A stretch of DNA of 64,000 bases, taken from contig NW_003101679.1 in the NCBI RefSeq assembly GCF_000003855.2, positions 62,001 through 126,000 of the forward strand. The letters run 5' to 3'. The notes beneath the pieces were generated by a model. It searched no databases, was not told the DNA's origin, and worked only from the letters and a program-made list of their open reading frames with translations. The translations under genes were made by a program, and so were the position numbers. Positions 22,840 through 35,878 of this stretch are shown here, piece after piece (positions within the stretch are counted from its first letter, which is position 1; each line of letters starts with the position of its first letter). Source of the DNA: Blastomyces gilchristii SLH14081 (lineage: Eukaryota; Ascomycota; Eurotiomycetes; Onygenales; Ajellomycetaceae).

Positions 22840-23837
22840 TGCCTTGAGACCTGAAATATTAATGTATAAGAGACACTTGAGTAAGAATTGAGAGATGACT
22901 GTAAAAGTGTTAGTGAACACAGAAGCTTGTATACAATATATTGATGATTATATGATCTGAAGACTGAAAGAGATCTGCTGAGTGAAGAATTCTCAATATA
23001 TAAGATTATCTGATAACTAATATTTGATATTATCTGCAAGAGTAAGAGTTCTCTTGCACTTTGAAGAATGATCTTGCTATATTTGAGTGTGAGAGCTGCA
23101 GACTATGAAATACAATCTTATTCTTAGACTTGATTGATTTCAAAGATTTAATTCACAGATTCAATGATGTACATGTTATATATAATTGACTGATAGAAAG
23201 AAAACAGTTCATACAATTCTATCAACTGATATAAGAAGAACATTTCACATCTCTGATATAGAATAATTAAATCTGCTTATATATTAACAAGTAAAGAGAA
23301 TGATTTACAAGACCTCATCTGAAAGCATTCTGTATATCATACAGGACTCAGAAGTGAAGAAAACCAAGATAAAGAATATACAGAAGAACAAGTATATGAA
23401 GAAGCTTCTGAAGAAGTATGAGAAGGTCTTCTGAACAGATCTTTCACTGAAATTGCTGCTGAAATGAGGATTTATACATGAGATTGACACAGGGGATTCA
23501 AAACCAGTCAATCAAAATGCATACTCTCTGTCACAAACATATCTTGAAGAACAGAAGTGTCAGATTATGAATCTTCTAGAATATGATCTCATATAACTCT
23601 TATCAAGCATGTGAGACTTTTCAGTTCTATTCATGAAAAAGGCAGGTGAGAAGTGATGAATGTGTATTGATTATCAAGCACTTAATAAGCTTCCAATCAA
23701 GAATGAATATTCATTGCTATGAATTCAACAACAGTTGAATACAGTTGAAAACACCTGATATCTATTAAAGATTGATCTTCTCTCAGAATACTGACAGATC
23801 TGTGTAGATAAACTGTCAGTTCTGCAAACTGTGTTTA
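22840..23837 (+). pseudogene. C1 pol part 1: protease and N-terminal RT
   Basis: Protease-like segment near 22905-23130 (VLVNTEACIQYIDDY in place of a DTGA motif). RT from about 23510: AYSLSQTYLEEQKCQ, then FMKKAGEK-WMCIDYQALN, then LLKIDLLSEYWQICVD, typical Ty3/gypsy RT blocks. Interrupted at 23837 by A6, directly before the palm segment that resumes at 29508. Confidence 0.85.
23833..23837. repeat. Target-site duplication of A6, left copy (GTTTA)
   Basis: GTTTA before A6 and again at 29503-29507; removing A6 restores the C1 RT reading. Confidence 0.88.
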
Positions 23838-24146
23838 TGTGGCGGGCTGCGCCCGATCAATCATATAGACTATTCCATTACACTCCACAGATTCCAACCA
23901 CTTCATTCTCAAATGCGTACACTCCGATTCTCGGCCATTCTCGATCGCCGATCCTCAGCTGCTATGAACGCGTGTATATTCTTCCGCCCTGAAGCTCCAC
24001 CGCATACATCATCACATACATGTATAAATATCCACCTCAATTGCTGATTCTCACACTTTGTCTTTCTTTCCTTCTCTAATGTTTTTATCTTTGTTATATA
24101 AGATCTATCAATATTATACTGATCTATTCAGTGTAGGCTTCATACA
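23838..24146 (+). repeat. A6 5' LTR
   Basis: 309 bp. The first two thirds keep CpG (CTGCGCCCGATC, TCTCGATCGCCGATCC); the last part is mutated (TTCAGTGTAGGCTTCATACA). TATA-like TATAAATATCC near 24021. Confidence 0.9.
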
Positions 24147-24429
24147 CTATAAAAACATTCATTATCTTCTTATTAGAAAATAATTATTCACACATTGTCT
24201 TCTCATCAGAAATGATTATTCATTGAGAGATATCTGAACATGTAACAACATGTAAGAAAGAGAAAACACAGTCAAGCAGACACTGAGTTCTCAGATAGAA
24301 GCTTGCTCATCAGTCACCCTGGCCCTGCAACAAGATCTTACAAAGAGAATAAGATCTTACAAAAGAATATCAGTGAAAGACTCAAGAGTTCTGACACTCA
24401 GATGTATGAGAATATGATTACACATCTGA

Positions 24430-25570
24430 CAATCAATATAATCATGTCTAACAAGAATATGAAACTCTCAAACATGAGCATAGATGTGATGCCACAGTGG
24501 CTCTGAGCAATGTTGAAATTACAACAGCAACAGATAGCAGACATGCATGTAACTTAATAACTTTAATACAAAGAGATTCAACAATTAACTCATGTGATTT
24601 CAACATCTACAGAACTGAATACAAAAGTGCTGAAAGAACACTTAAATACTCTCACATATTTTGATGCTTCTGATCTCACTCTCTACTCATCATGAAGGAT
24701 GAAAATGCTCATAAATCTAAGTATAGATGAAGATATCATCAGTTCATTAATCAATCAAAATTAGTATAGCAATGAATAATTGAAAGATCACATGAAACAG
24801 AAGTTTCATTCATGAATGAAAGCATGTGAATCAGTGTTGTAAACACCTGACAACATTATGAAATATCTTGATATTCTGTTTCAAGACACTGCTATGCAAC
24901 AGAAAGTATTAGATTGATTACAGAGCATCTGACAGAGAAATACTTCTCTTACAACATTCATCTCTGACTTCAACATCAAGATTCTAGAAGCAGATGATCA
25001 ATCTTAAGAGAATTGAATAAAGATTAGCATGCTCAAGAAGACATTAACTTTCAAACTCTTACAGGCTCTTGTAAGCATAGATGAAGATCAGACTTATAAA
25101 GACTTCTACACACAGCTTCAGACAATGAATAATCATCTTATCAAGCTCAAGAATATACAGAACAGTGACAGAAGATGTTACACCTTAGCAACTCATACAC
25201 TCACACTGAGGAATAACAATGATGCAGATATCATAGATTGAATAGACTCAAATGTTTATACATAAGCAAGTGTCTCTGCTGTTCAAACAGGCTTTCAAGT
25301 TTCTGAGATCACTTCTGAAGAAGTTGCTGATCAATATCAACATAAAGTGTGTATCAACTGTAACTGATCAGAACACATTGCTTTCAACTGTTAATCAATC
25401 TATATACCTTCACACTCAAGAGAAACATCAGCGCCTGTCCGCGCCAACCACATTACATTAGAGAAAGATTCAGAGAATAACTATAAGAATGTCTCAGTGA
25501 AACAGGGAAAAGATTAGCTTCTGTTCAAATTTGCAAACAGAAGCTTGAAGAGGTCAGATAATAATAATTT
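24430..25570 (+). pseudogene. A6 gag (decayed)
   Basis: Capsid-like region around 24640-24990 and a CCHC zinc knuckle at about 25349-25390 (CINCN-SEHIAFNC, all four ligands present, one internal stop). Segment 25029-25241 stays open (MLKKTLTFKLLQALVSIDED). Collinear with A3 gag and lacks the A3 assembly gap, so it is the better template for this part of gag. Confidence 0.8.
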
Positions 25571-25584
25571 GAAGAGAAAATGAC

Positions 25585-28500
25585 AATGAATATAATTCTT
25601 GTATCTACTGTGATTAATAACATGTATAATATGAAGATTATAATAGACAGTGATCTATGTCACTATGCAATGATAAAATCTTCAGTTGTAAGACATCATA
25701 ATCTTCAGTGTATCTCTTTATCTAAACTCTGACTTCTTGCAGCATTTGATAATCTGAAAGATGTTTATACTCATTACATAATGAAGCTGATCATAGATGT
25801 GAGAGGACATCAATATGAAGATGTCTACATATACAAAGTTAATAATCTTGATTACAATCTTATATTAGAACTTGTCTGACTATCTGAATAAGACATCTTA
25901 TTGAACACTTAAAATAGCAGCTTGATATTTCCTAACAATGATAGAGTTTATGAAGATGATATTCACAAGATCATGAATCTGACACAGATCTCTGTCAATG
26001 CATACAAAATACTCTGAAAAAGAAGTCATCATCAAAATCACTGACAGAGTCACTGATAAATTCATCAATAGCAGAATCATGTGTCAATCTATTTCATCAG
26101 TCTGATCAATATCAAAAAGGCGCTAGAAAAGTTATTCTGTGTTATAATAACAGATTCTCATACAAAACTGTCTCAATAATATCATGAATATCTAGATATC
26201 TTTTAACAAGATAATATTATGAATATACTTCTCTTACAAGGTTCTGAAGTGAATCACAGTATTAAGTTAGAGAAAAAGAATAATAAGAACTCTGAATTAT
26301 TGTAAGGTTCTCTTTATAACATGTTCTGAGATGAACTTCTTCTTCTTTAAAAGACACTCAATAATCTGTTGAATAAAGAATTCATATGTATTAGCAACTC
26401 TTCTGCTGCAGTCTCTATTCTCTTTACAAAGAAACCAGATAAGAGACTCTGATTCTGTGTGAACTACTGAGGCCTGAACAGATTGATAAAGAAAGATCAA
26501 TATCTCTTACCTCTTATCAATGAAATGCTGACATGAATCAGACAAGCTCAATAATTTACAAAACTAGATATCATTGCTGTGTTTCATAAGATTTGTATCA
26601 CTGAAGAAGATGAATGACTTACAGCATTCTGAACATATTATAATCTCTTTGAATAAATAGTCACACTCTTTGAACTGACTATCACTCTCAGTACATTTCA
26701 GAAGTATATTAACTAAGTACTCTGAGATTTTCTTGATGAATTTGTATCTGCTTATCTAGATAACATCCTCATCTTTATCAATGAATTCAGAAAAGAATAT
26801 CAAGAATATGTACAAAAAATATTACAACAGCTATGAGAAGCAGAACTATTAATAGATATTGATAAGTGTGATTTTAAAGTCAAGAGTATCAAGTATCTGA
26901 GTTTTATTATAGAAGCTGATAAGAGAATTTGAATGAATTCTGAGAAAGTCTCTATCATTCTTGAATGAGAAGCTCTGTGTACTGTGAAGAGTATATAAAG
27001 CTTCATCAGATTTGCTAACTTCTATCAGTGATTTATATGAAACTTCTCAGATATCATGAGATCACTTACAGATCTTACTAAGAAAGACTCAGTATTTTAA
27101 TAATTAACAGATGCTGAAGCTGTATTTATACAGATGAAGAAGATATTCATTAATATCTCTCTGCTGATAATATTTAATTCTGATCATAAAATAGTTATTA
27201 AAGCTGATTTCTCTGACTACATGATAGAAGAAGTGATATTGTAATATGATGATAAAGATATTCTATAACTATATATCTTTATATCTAAGAAACTAAGTCT
27301 CACTGAATGTAATTATAAGATCTATGACAAGAAACTTCTCATAATTATATACTGTTTAGAAGAATGAGACTCTGAACTCTGAAGTATCTCTAAATTTGAG
27401 ATAGTCATAGATTATAAGAATCTCAAATACTTTATAACTATCTATAAACTCACTGAATAACAGATATGATAATCTGAGTTCTTAAGCTACTTTCATTTTA
27501 CAATACACTACTGTTCTAATAGTCAGAACTTGATCACAGATGCTCTCTTATAATAAGAGTAAGATATATTATCTGATATAACAGATACTTACTGAATGAA
27601 CTGAGAGTACTAGCTCATGAGCTTGAAGATACTAGTTAATCAAGATGAAACAGTTCATGACACTATACATGCTTCTTCAGTTAGAACTGCTATTGATATC
27701 TTCACTTTTTCTACACTGAATGAACTGTGATATACAGCAGCTCAGGCAGATGAACTTCTTCAGATTCTCATCAAAGCAGTACATTAAGAAACACTCTGAT
27801 TTTCCTCAGAACTATGTATAAGAACTGATATCTCAGAATATTCAATCAATGACAATAACATTCTACAATTTCATGAATGATGCTGAGTCTCTCACTTCAA
27901 ACTCTTATACACTCAGATAATGCAAGAGATGCATAATTCATATATAATTAGTTATTCAGATTATAAATAACTGTATAGAATAGTCTTCTGAGAGTTCTAC
28001 TGATCTGAGATATTAAACAGTATCAGACACTTCATCTGAAACTATAATCACTATTCTTCTATTATCTCATGAAAGAACTGTAGAAAAGATTTATTGAAAT
28101 CACTCAATATCTCTGATAGAATCTGATAAGATGTAGTAATTGACTTTGCTGTCAATCTATCTGAGAGTAAGAATTATAGAAACATTCTGATCATTGTGAA
28201 TTAACTGAGTAAAGATATAATATTGAAATCTTGCAATAAGATGAATACTGAACAAGTCACTGAAGCTTTTCTATAAAGTCTGTTCTATCAGATATATAAA
28301 TTACTGAAATCTATAGTATCAGATTGAGACTGTCAATTTGTGAGTACTGTCTGAATAAGAATCTGTTAAGTTCTTAAGATTATATACTATCTATCAACTG
28401 TCTATCATCTCAAGACTGATAATGTATCAGAACAGATAATTCAGACTGTGAAGAATTATCTCTGTAAGTTCTGCAATCACTTATAAGATAATTGACATGA

Positions 28501-29185
28501 TCTTCTTCTACACACAGAGATCACTATCAATGATTAAGATGTTATTTCAACAGATGTAAGTCTGTTCTTTCTTACACACAGATATCACATAAAAGTATTG
28601 AATCTTCTAGAGATCACACAGTTTATATCAGACCTCTGCAGTCTGATTCAGATTGTTAACAATATAGTAACAAAGCTCTGAGATGTCTGTGATTGAGCAG
28701 AGGTCTTCATGACAACTGTGAAACAAGATCAAGAGAATTAAATCAATGTTCACTGAGACCTCACTGAACAATATAAGATAGAAGATCTGATATGATTGAA
28801 TCTTAAGAACATATGAATCACATGTTCATCTTATACACTAGATTATCATCATATGAAGTATAAAGTGATAGAAGTTCTAGATAGTTATAACTACTGTCTT
28901 AACACATCATCAGAGATCTATGATGTATTTCATACAAGCTTGCTCTGCCACACTGTCATTAATCTGTTCTCTTCTCAACTGACTTCTGACTGACAGTCAT
29001 CAGACATTATAGAAGAAGATAATGAGCTTGAGTGAGAGATTGAGAATATTCTCAATGAGAGATCTTATAGCTGTAGCCAGTAATATCTTGTGAAATGAGT
29101 TAACTATGATCAACTGACCTGAACTCTGAGTTCTGCATTATCTGAAACAGCAGCTCTTGACTGATGAGAACTGCTTCTGGAAGAA
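25585..29185 (+). pseudogene. A6 pol: protease, RT, RNase H, integrase, chromodomain (decayed)
   Basis: Same domain order as A3. Protease near 25590-25880; RT from about 26380, with YLDD changed to YLDN near 26754; RNase H near 27190-27560; integrase near 27990-28960; chromodomain-like EIENILNERS and YLVK- near 29040-29095. Frequent TGA/TAA stops. Ends at a purine tract GGAAGAAGGGG before the 3' LTR. Confidence 0.87.
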
Positions 29186-29193
29186 GGGGCTAA

Positions 29194-29502
29194 TGTGGCG
29201 GGCTGTGCCTGATCAATCATATAGACTATTTCATTACACTTCACAGATTTCAATCACTTCATTCTTGAATGCATACACTCCAATTCTCAGTCATTCTCAA
29301 TCACCAATTCTCAGTTACTATGAACGCGTGTATATTCTTCCGCCTCAAAGCTCCACCATGTATGCCACCACATACGCGTATAAATATTCACCTCAATTGC
29401 TGATTCTCACACTTTCTCTTTCTTTCCTTCTCTAACGTTTTTATCTTTGTTATATAAGACCTATCAATATTATACTGATCTATTCGGCGTAGGCCTCTTA
29501 CA
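29194..29502 (+). repeat. A6 3' LTR
   Basis: 309 bp; mutated start (CTGTGCCTGATC, TCTCAATCACCAATTC), preserved end (CACATACGCGTATAAATA, TTCGGCGTAGGCCTC). Mirror image of the 5' LTR. Confidence 0.9.
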
Positions 29503-29507
29503 GTTTA
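29503..29507. repeat. Target-site duplication of A6, right copy (GTTTA)
   Basis: Matches 23833-23837. Confidence 0.88.
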
Positions 29508-32330
29508 ATATATAATGAAGAAAGTTTAAATTCCTGATAATATTATTCAGTCTGACAAATGCATCTGCTATCTTTCAAATGATAATGAATACAATTCTTC
29601 ATAAACAGAATAAAACCTCATATCTTGTATATCTTGATGATATTCTAGTCTTTTCAAACTCATATGACAAACATCTGAAGCATCTTAATAAAGTACTTAT
29701 AACTCTGACAGAGTATAAGCTCTATATCAAATCAACAAAGTGTGTATTTGAAATGAAAGAGTTAGAGTTTATAGAACATGTAGTGAGTGATGACTGTATA
29801 CACCTCATTCTGAAGAAATTGAATGTCATAGCAAATTGATCATGACTGAGAAATATACACTATATACAACACTTTCTTGAGTTGATCTCATATTACTGCA
29901 GATTCATCAAGGATTTTATATAAATATCTGCATCACTCTCAGATCTCTTAAGAGAAACAGATATAAATCTGTGAAAGAAGAAGTTTTATTCAATCATCTG
30001 AAATGCTGCATGTGAAGAGGCTTTTCTCATACTGAGAGAATATGTAATAATATTCTCAGTGCTTATTCAATCAGATCATGATAAATCTTTTTACATTGAG
30101 ACAGATACATCTGAATAAGCTATTAGAGACACTCTTCTACAGATGAGTAAGAACAGCAAGCTGCATCTGATAATGTATGATGATAGGAAACTATCAGATA
30201 CTGAGCTCAATTACTCAGTGTATGAAAAGAAATTGCTAGTAATCAAGCACACACTGACATTGTGAAATAGATATATTGACAACAGACATACAACAACAGT
30301 AATTATAAATTATGAAAGCCTCATCTATTTACAATTGATAATAAAACCTTTCAAATGCTTAGCACATTGAATCTCAGAGTTTCAAGTGTACAATCTTCAT
30401 ATTAAATACTGAAAGAGATCAGATACTGTAATACCTGATGCAATCAGTTACAGATCTGATTTCATGAGTGAGAATTCTGTGAATCAGATATAAGAGAAGT
30501 TTGTATTAAATGTGCTGAGAGAGTATAAGGAATCAGAATGAATGAATGCAATAATCTCTTGCTTAGAGAATAGTAAGATGTTGAATGACAAGTGTCTTGT
30601 AAGAGTAGTAGAAGAGATGCTTCTGAACTTCAAGCTGAGAAAATTGAAAAATAATGTTATACTTTACTGTGATCTAGAATATGCAGAAGCTTTCTATTCA
30701 GAATCTTTATTTAGATGTGACTTAATGACTTATATATACAAGGAATTCAGTCACTTAGAAAGTTCTGAACTCATGAGTGTACTTGAATCAAGAGTATACT
30801 GATCAAGCATGACTGAGAATATTCAGATATACACTTATAAGTGTCTGAATTGTCAGATTGTGAAAGAATCTAAGAAAGAATTAGATCACAAGAAAGTACA
30901 ATATCAGATGAAGTATATGATACAACTGTTCAAATAATGAGAAATGAACCTCATAGACATATTGCTGCAATCATTAAATGAAAATCAATGAATAATCACT
31001 GCTATTGATTATGCTACTGACTGATCAGTTGTGAAAGCAGTTTCAGAGATGATAGAGAAGATGATAGTGAAGTTTCTATATAATGACATCTATATCAACT
31101 AGAGAATATCACACAAGATTCTGACTCATAATAGTGTGAACCTTGTAGAAGAAGTAGTGAGGCATTTCATGAGCCAGTTACAGACAAGATATTGTAGAAC
31201 AATGTCATATTATTCACAGATAAATGAGAAGATGAAATACTTGAATGAAATCTTGAACAACATACTGATGAAATATCTAGTGAGCAAGCCTATGAGACTA
31301 TGAAATGAATATCTCAGGCAGATGCTATTGATCATGCGGATTTGACAGTATGCAGTCTTTAAGTGTTCATCATTCTACCTGTTGTATGAATTGCATCCGC
31401 GCATTCTGAAGAATACTTCGAAAAAGATGAGAGAGAGAACAGCAGTTATGAATGCAACAGTTATGAATGCAACAGTTGCAGATACAGCAGAAACAGCAGT
31501 TATGAATACAGCAGTAGCAGTTGCAGACACAATAGTCACAGATACAGAATCAAGATTGAAAGAGATCAGTCATGCACATACAAAAGCTAATGAGTTACTT
31601 CTGAACTGAGTAATTCAATTGAAAAGAATATGAGACTCACTAGTTAAGAAATCAAGTCTCAAGATGAGAATATAAGTTCTTATATATAATGAGAGTTCTG
31701 AGAAGTTTCAATCTAGATGATTTGAACTTTATAAAATACCTAAATCATATTCTCTGAGAACTTACACATTGAAGAAATCAGAGAGATGAATCTTATACAA
31801 CTTAATAAATGATTTATAACTTATAAAAGTAAAGATGCAGAATCTGAGTGAATTATGATTATCTACAGCACTATTATCAGTATTGAAAAAGAAGAGACTT
31901 ATAATTGAAAAGTCTTGTGAAGTAAAAGAAATCATAGATGCTTACAAATCAGATGATCTCACTTATTCTGATCTTTTCATAATTACAAGAAAAGAATGAG
32001 AAGAAATGAAGAAATCAGATAAACATCATACTTTAATAAGTGATAAGACTGTAGCTGATCATATAATAATACACTGCAGATAGCAGATGCAAAGTGGCAA
32101 AGAGCAGTCTCAAAGCAGTAGACTTGCACATGAATCAGATTACAGAAGAAAAAGAAATTCAGAGTTGAATTCAACTGTTTACACCAGTTTAATTACAGAG
32201 ACAACAGAGGATGAATTATCTGAAACATTCACAGATATATGAGATCAAGTCATCTTAACTTCTGAGAATGCTCAGAGATCAGATGAGATTAGTTTTAATA
32301 AGCGGTTCACTGTAGTAATCTAAGTGAGTG
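29508..32330 (+). pseudogene. C1 pol part 2: RT palm, RNase H, integrase
   Basis: The segment 29579-29839 remains open and holds an intact YLDDILVFS at about 29630. RNase H is near 29940-30330. The integrase core is near 30950-31400: AIDYATD, HNSVNLVEEV in place of the second Asp block, then YYSQINEKMKYLNEIL with the Glu. A C-terminal part runs to about 32330. Between core and tail lies an Ala/Thr/Val low-complexity linker (31438-31545). Fewer stops per kb than family A bodies. Confidence 0.82.
31438..31545 (+). repeat. Imperfect 15-bp tandem repeats in the C1 integrase linker
   Basis: Units resembling ACAGTTATGAATGCA recur about six times, encoding AVMNAT / TVADT-type repeats in frame. Probably replication slippage in a linker. 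Confidence 0.7.
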
Positions 32331-33707
32331 AAGAGAGATAGTATAATATGTGAGATGAAATTACAAAAGATGAAAGCTGCTGAATCTAGTCACTGAATAC
32401 TGTATTATATAGAGATTGTGTAAGAGTAGTGACTAATAGATAAAGAAAAAGTATAAGAAAAGAAAAGAAATAATGAATTGATTATCAACTATAAGAGTCA
32501 GCTGTAAAAGACAAATATTATCATATACATCTTATTCATTTTCATATGTCACATGTTAATCTATTTTCAACACCACATTATCTGAAAAACATCAAAAATA
32601 AAGAAAATCTCAAAACTTGAGATCTGTAAGAGATTTGAGAGTTATAAGTCACTCTTATAACAATACTATATATATCTTCAATTTCTCTATCACTCTGTGT
32701 ATGACATTAATGTCATTTATCACAAGATTGACTGGAATGCTAATATAGAAATGCATATATATATATGTAGAAAAATTGAAGAAGGGCATGAAATCTGCAG
32801 AATCAGAAGCCAGAGCAGGGAGAACAGAGATGAAAGAAATGAAAGAAGAAGAAGACACAGAACTGAATAAATAACAGCAGAAGTCATCTGAGACTGAATA
32901 CTTATAACTCAGTGTGTGCACAATCTTCTCTGCAGAGAAGAGAGAGAAAGCAGTGAAAGAAGCTTGAGAATGAGAGAGAGTAGTCTTAACAGTGTTATCA
33001 TCTTCAATTAGAATAATCTCTGACACTAGAGTAACTAAGAATCATTATTAGTGTATAAAAACTGTAAAATCAGAGATAAGAACAGTTACTGAATGAATAT
33101 CTGCTGATCTTAGAGTTATACATGTAATTACAACACATACAAGGCTTCTCAGAAAGAGAGAGAGAGACATAGAAAAATACAGAAAGTAGAACACAGTGTA
33201 TGAACAGCTCATTTTCACAGTAACATCTCAGACAAGATGTATAAGCCTCATATCTGCAGATGTAAAAAAGTATAATATTCATATTCTTGTTTCTGAAAAC
33301 ACAGCTATCTTTCATCTGCATTACAAAGTCAGATAACAGATGTTAGAGAATAGACTGATATAAATCTATCATTCTGAAGAAATTCATCAGAGTGAATATT
33401 TCTGTAATATTGAACTTTACAGTTATGAAAAGTTTCTTGATATCTATGAATATCATGACTTTATGCACAGTAAAACTCATAATGATTTTTCTTAAGAATA
33501 GAAAAATCAGTGTTAGAAAGAAAAGATAAAAAAGAAAAAGACTTACAATCTTAATACTGTTGAAGAGAGAAGTGATTCTCTGATATGAATAAATGATTAT
33601 CTTATCACAAATATTTAAAATAAATATAATAATCAGTATCTATGACTGAGCTTTAGATAGTTGTGTTATACACAGTCTTTATACAATAAATTGTTCTGAA
33701 AGTCAGT
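32331..33707. other. C1 3' region, left of Tad-2
   Basis: No convincing plus-strand coding. Minus-strand frames at 33026-32655 (123 aa, Ser-rich) and 33321-33070 are open. Mutated DNA of this type is full of TGA and AGA on one strand and so yields Ser-rich open frames on the other. I do not call them genes. Confidence 0.5.
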
Positions 33708-33722
33708 AAGAAGAATAAGAGT
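33708..33722. repeat. Target-site duplication of Tad-2, left copy
   Basis: AAGAAGAATAAGAGT, repeated exactly at 35864-35878. Confidence 0.92.
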
Positions 33723-33784
33723 TATATTATTATTATTATTATTCTTCAATTATAGATGTATGCAGTCAGAGACTATAACATCTA

Positions 33785-33807
33785 CCTGAGAATCTTTAGT
33801 TCTCAGG
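33785..33807 (-). other. Stem-loop near the 3' end of Tad-2
   Basis: CCTGAGAA and TTCTCAGG form an 8-bp stem around a 7-base loop. The stem is shared with Tad-1 but the loop differs. Confidence 0.55.
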
Positions 33808-34102
33808 GTTTTTCCTATATCTATAGAGTCAACTATTATACATTTATCAATTTCAAATATGCAAAATCAGAAAATTCCAGCCCAGAATACAAAAACTGTT
33901 TACAAATTGCAGTATTTCAACACCTTCTGATAGTTTGAAACCATTTGAAAATATTATGACAAAAGAAAAGAGAACATAGTCTTAAAGATAGACACATTAA
34001 ATAGATAGAGAAAAGAACAGAAGGAAACAAGTACAGTAAAGAGAGACTATAACAAAACAAAATTACTAAAAGATGATGTATAGCTGTTTTAACAGACTAT
34101 AT

Positions 34103-35863
34103 CTAGTCAATTTCCACCTCTTCATATTCAGATACTTCTGAATTCAGCCATTTTCTTGTAGCTGCTCTAGTTTCTGATAGAAAGTCTATTAAGTATTTAG
34201 TTCCTGTCTCAGTTGAGAATAAGAACCTCATATTTAATTGATTTAAATCATACTTTTTCTTTAATCTGACTCTGAGACTATTGTATAATGCACAATGCAT
34301 TACAATATGCTCAGGATTTTCATTCACATTGCAGAATGAGCACTCTGTTGAATCAAATCTATCATCAAACCTTTGTATATAAGATTTGAAATAACCATGT
34401 CCTAGTTTCAGCTGAATTATAGATGAGAATATTTTCTTTTTACATTTAATTGAACAAGATTTCCACTTTGGTTTTGTCTCAAATCTTGAATAATGTATAC
34501 TCTTCTTTTGTTTCTGCCAGCTTTCATTTCACTTGTTTAAACAAGATTCTTTTATCTTTCTCTTTATGAAAGACCAGGACACTGTTTTTTGAATAGATCT
34601 GCTTAATTCTGAACCCTTTTTTGCAGCTGAATCAGCCAATTCATTGCCATGAATATTCATATGAGCAGGAACTCAATGCAGATGAATTATCAGTTTTGAT
34701 ATTCTTCTCTTTTGAATTTTCAAAACAGAGTTTAAAATCAGTTCAAGATTCATTTGATCATTATGAATCTGACTATTTCTAAGTCTTTTTAAAGTGACTT
34801 GACTATCAGAGAATATCCATGCCTCTTTCAAATCATTTCCTCTTTTATAAGATTTTATTTCAATGAGTTTGAAAGCTTTCACTATTGCAAATAGTTCAGC
34901 ATCAAAGACTTCAGATTCACAGCCTAAATTCCAGAAATCTGAGATAAAATTAATATTATCTTCAGTATAAGCAATGCCTGCGCCTAATCTATTCAAATTC
35001 TCATTTTTTGAGCCATCTGAGTAGATCAGAATAGAGTCTTTTATATTAATTGTAGAGATCTTCTTCAAATGCTGTTCATATTCTCTCTCTTTAGATAGTT
35101 CACTTATTTGTAAGTCTATGAGAGATTCCAGCTTTTCTCTCCAGGGAGATATCTTCTCATGATCAATTTTCTCAACATTTAATGAAGAAAATTGATTCTT
35201 AATAAGTGAACATAGTCTATACAGTTGAGAGAGCATTTTCTTTAAAGTATTATTCTCATTTCAATCAAGAAATCTATTCCAATCCAGTTCATTTCCTGAG
35301 TTAACTGATGGAAATGAAGAAGAGACTCTTTCTCTGATTATATGATTTGAGCTCATCTTCATGACTCTCAGAGCATAGTTCATACAGGCCTTTTCAAATC
35401 AAATAGCAGGAGGTGGAATTGAAGCTTCAATTTCCATTGTTTTAATAGGAGATGACTTGAATGCTCTCAGAATTCTTCTCAAAGCTCTGTTTTGTAGACT
35501 TTGAAAGAGTTCAGTGAAGTTTCCTTGATTGTTCCATCAAACTTGAACTTCATAATCAGCTACTGAGGTAATACAGGCTATGTATAACTGTCTCATAGCC
35601 TGAAAGGATAGACCTCTCTCAGTATTTGATAGTCTGATTATACTATTCAGTAGTCTCTCTGCCTTGATGATTCTTTGTTGAAAATGATATTTAAAATTCA
35701 ACTTGGAGTTTAACCATACTCCTAGTCATTTGACATTCAAACTGGGTTTAATCTCTTTATTCAAAAGAGTTAGACTTAGTTCTTTCTCATTAAACCTGGG
35801 AAAAAAGTGAATTAGCTCAGTTTTATTCATATCAAATTGAATTAGATTGATATCTGCTCTAAC
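34103..35863 (-). pseudogene. Tad-2 ORF2 C-terminal part: RT thumb, RNase H, C-terminal zinc region
   Basis: Open from 35236 to 34673 (187 aa) and 34327 to 34103 (74 aa, native stop TAG after EEVEID). RNase H catalytic blocks are visible in order: IYSDGSK, SEVFDAELFAIVKAF, FSDSQ, and the VPAH...GNELADSA block just downstream, where one TGA replaces the Trp. The end carries CSFCN, PEHIVMHC, the Tad-type Cys/His motif. RNase H removes RNA from the cDNA hybrid during target-primed reverse transcription. Inactive because the RT fingers, endonuclease and ORF1 are missing. Confidence 0.9.
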
Positions 35864-35878
35864 AAGAAGAATAAGAGT
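35864..35878. repeat. Target-site duplication of Tad-2, right copy
   Basis: AAGAAGAATAAGAGT, identical to 33708-33722. Confidence 0.92.

Larger units (their letters stand above)
23838..29502 (+). mobile_element. A6: complete family A chromovirus inserted in the C1 RT
   Basis: Two 309-bp LTRs (23838-24146, 29194-29502) flanked by GTTTA. Internal region collinear with A3. LTR edges are the best preserved of all family A copies, suggesting a younger insertion; the body is still riddled with stops. Confidence 0.92.
33723..35863 (-). mobile_element. Tad-2: 5'-truncated Tad-like LINE
   Basis: About 2.1 kb, sense on the minus strand, collinear with 2380-4520 of Tad-1. It has an (ATT)n tail at 33725-33743 and a 3' stem-loop, is truncated at 35863, and is bounded by a perfect 15-bp duplication. 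Far fewer C-to-T and G-to-A changes than Tad-1 (e.g. CAGCC kept where Tad-1 has CAGTT), so it is probably a later insertion. Confidence 0.93.

Noticed and set aside
32655..33321. Ser-rich minus-strand ORFs as genes (also 35842-36258, 57962-58297, 58325-58618)
   Set aside because: DNA full of TGA and AGA on one strand gives long Ser/Leu-rich open frames on the other; no domains, and one frame runs into Tad-2.
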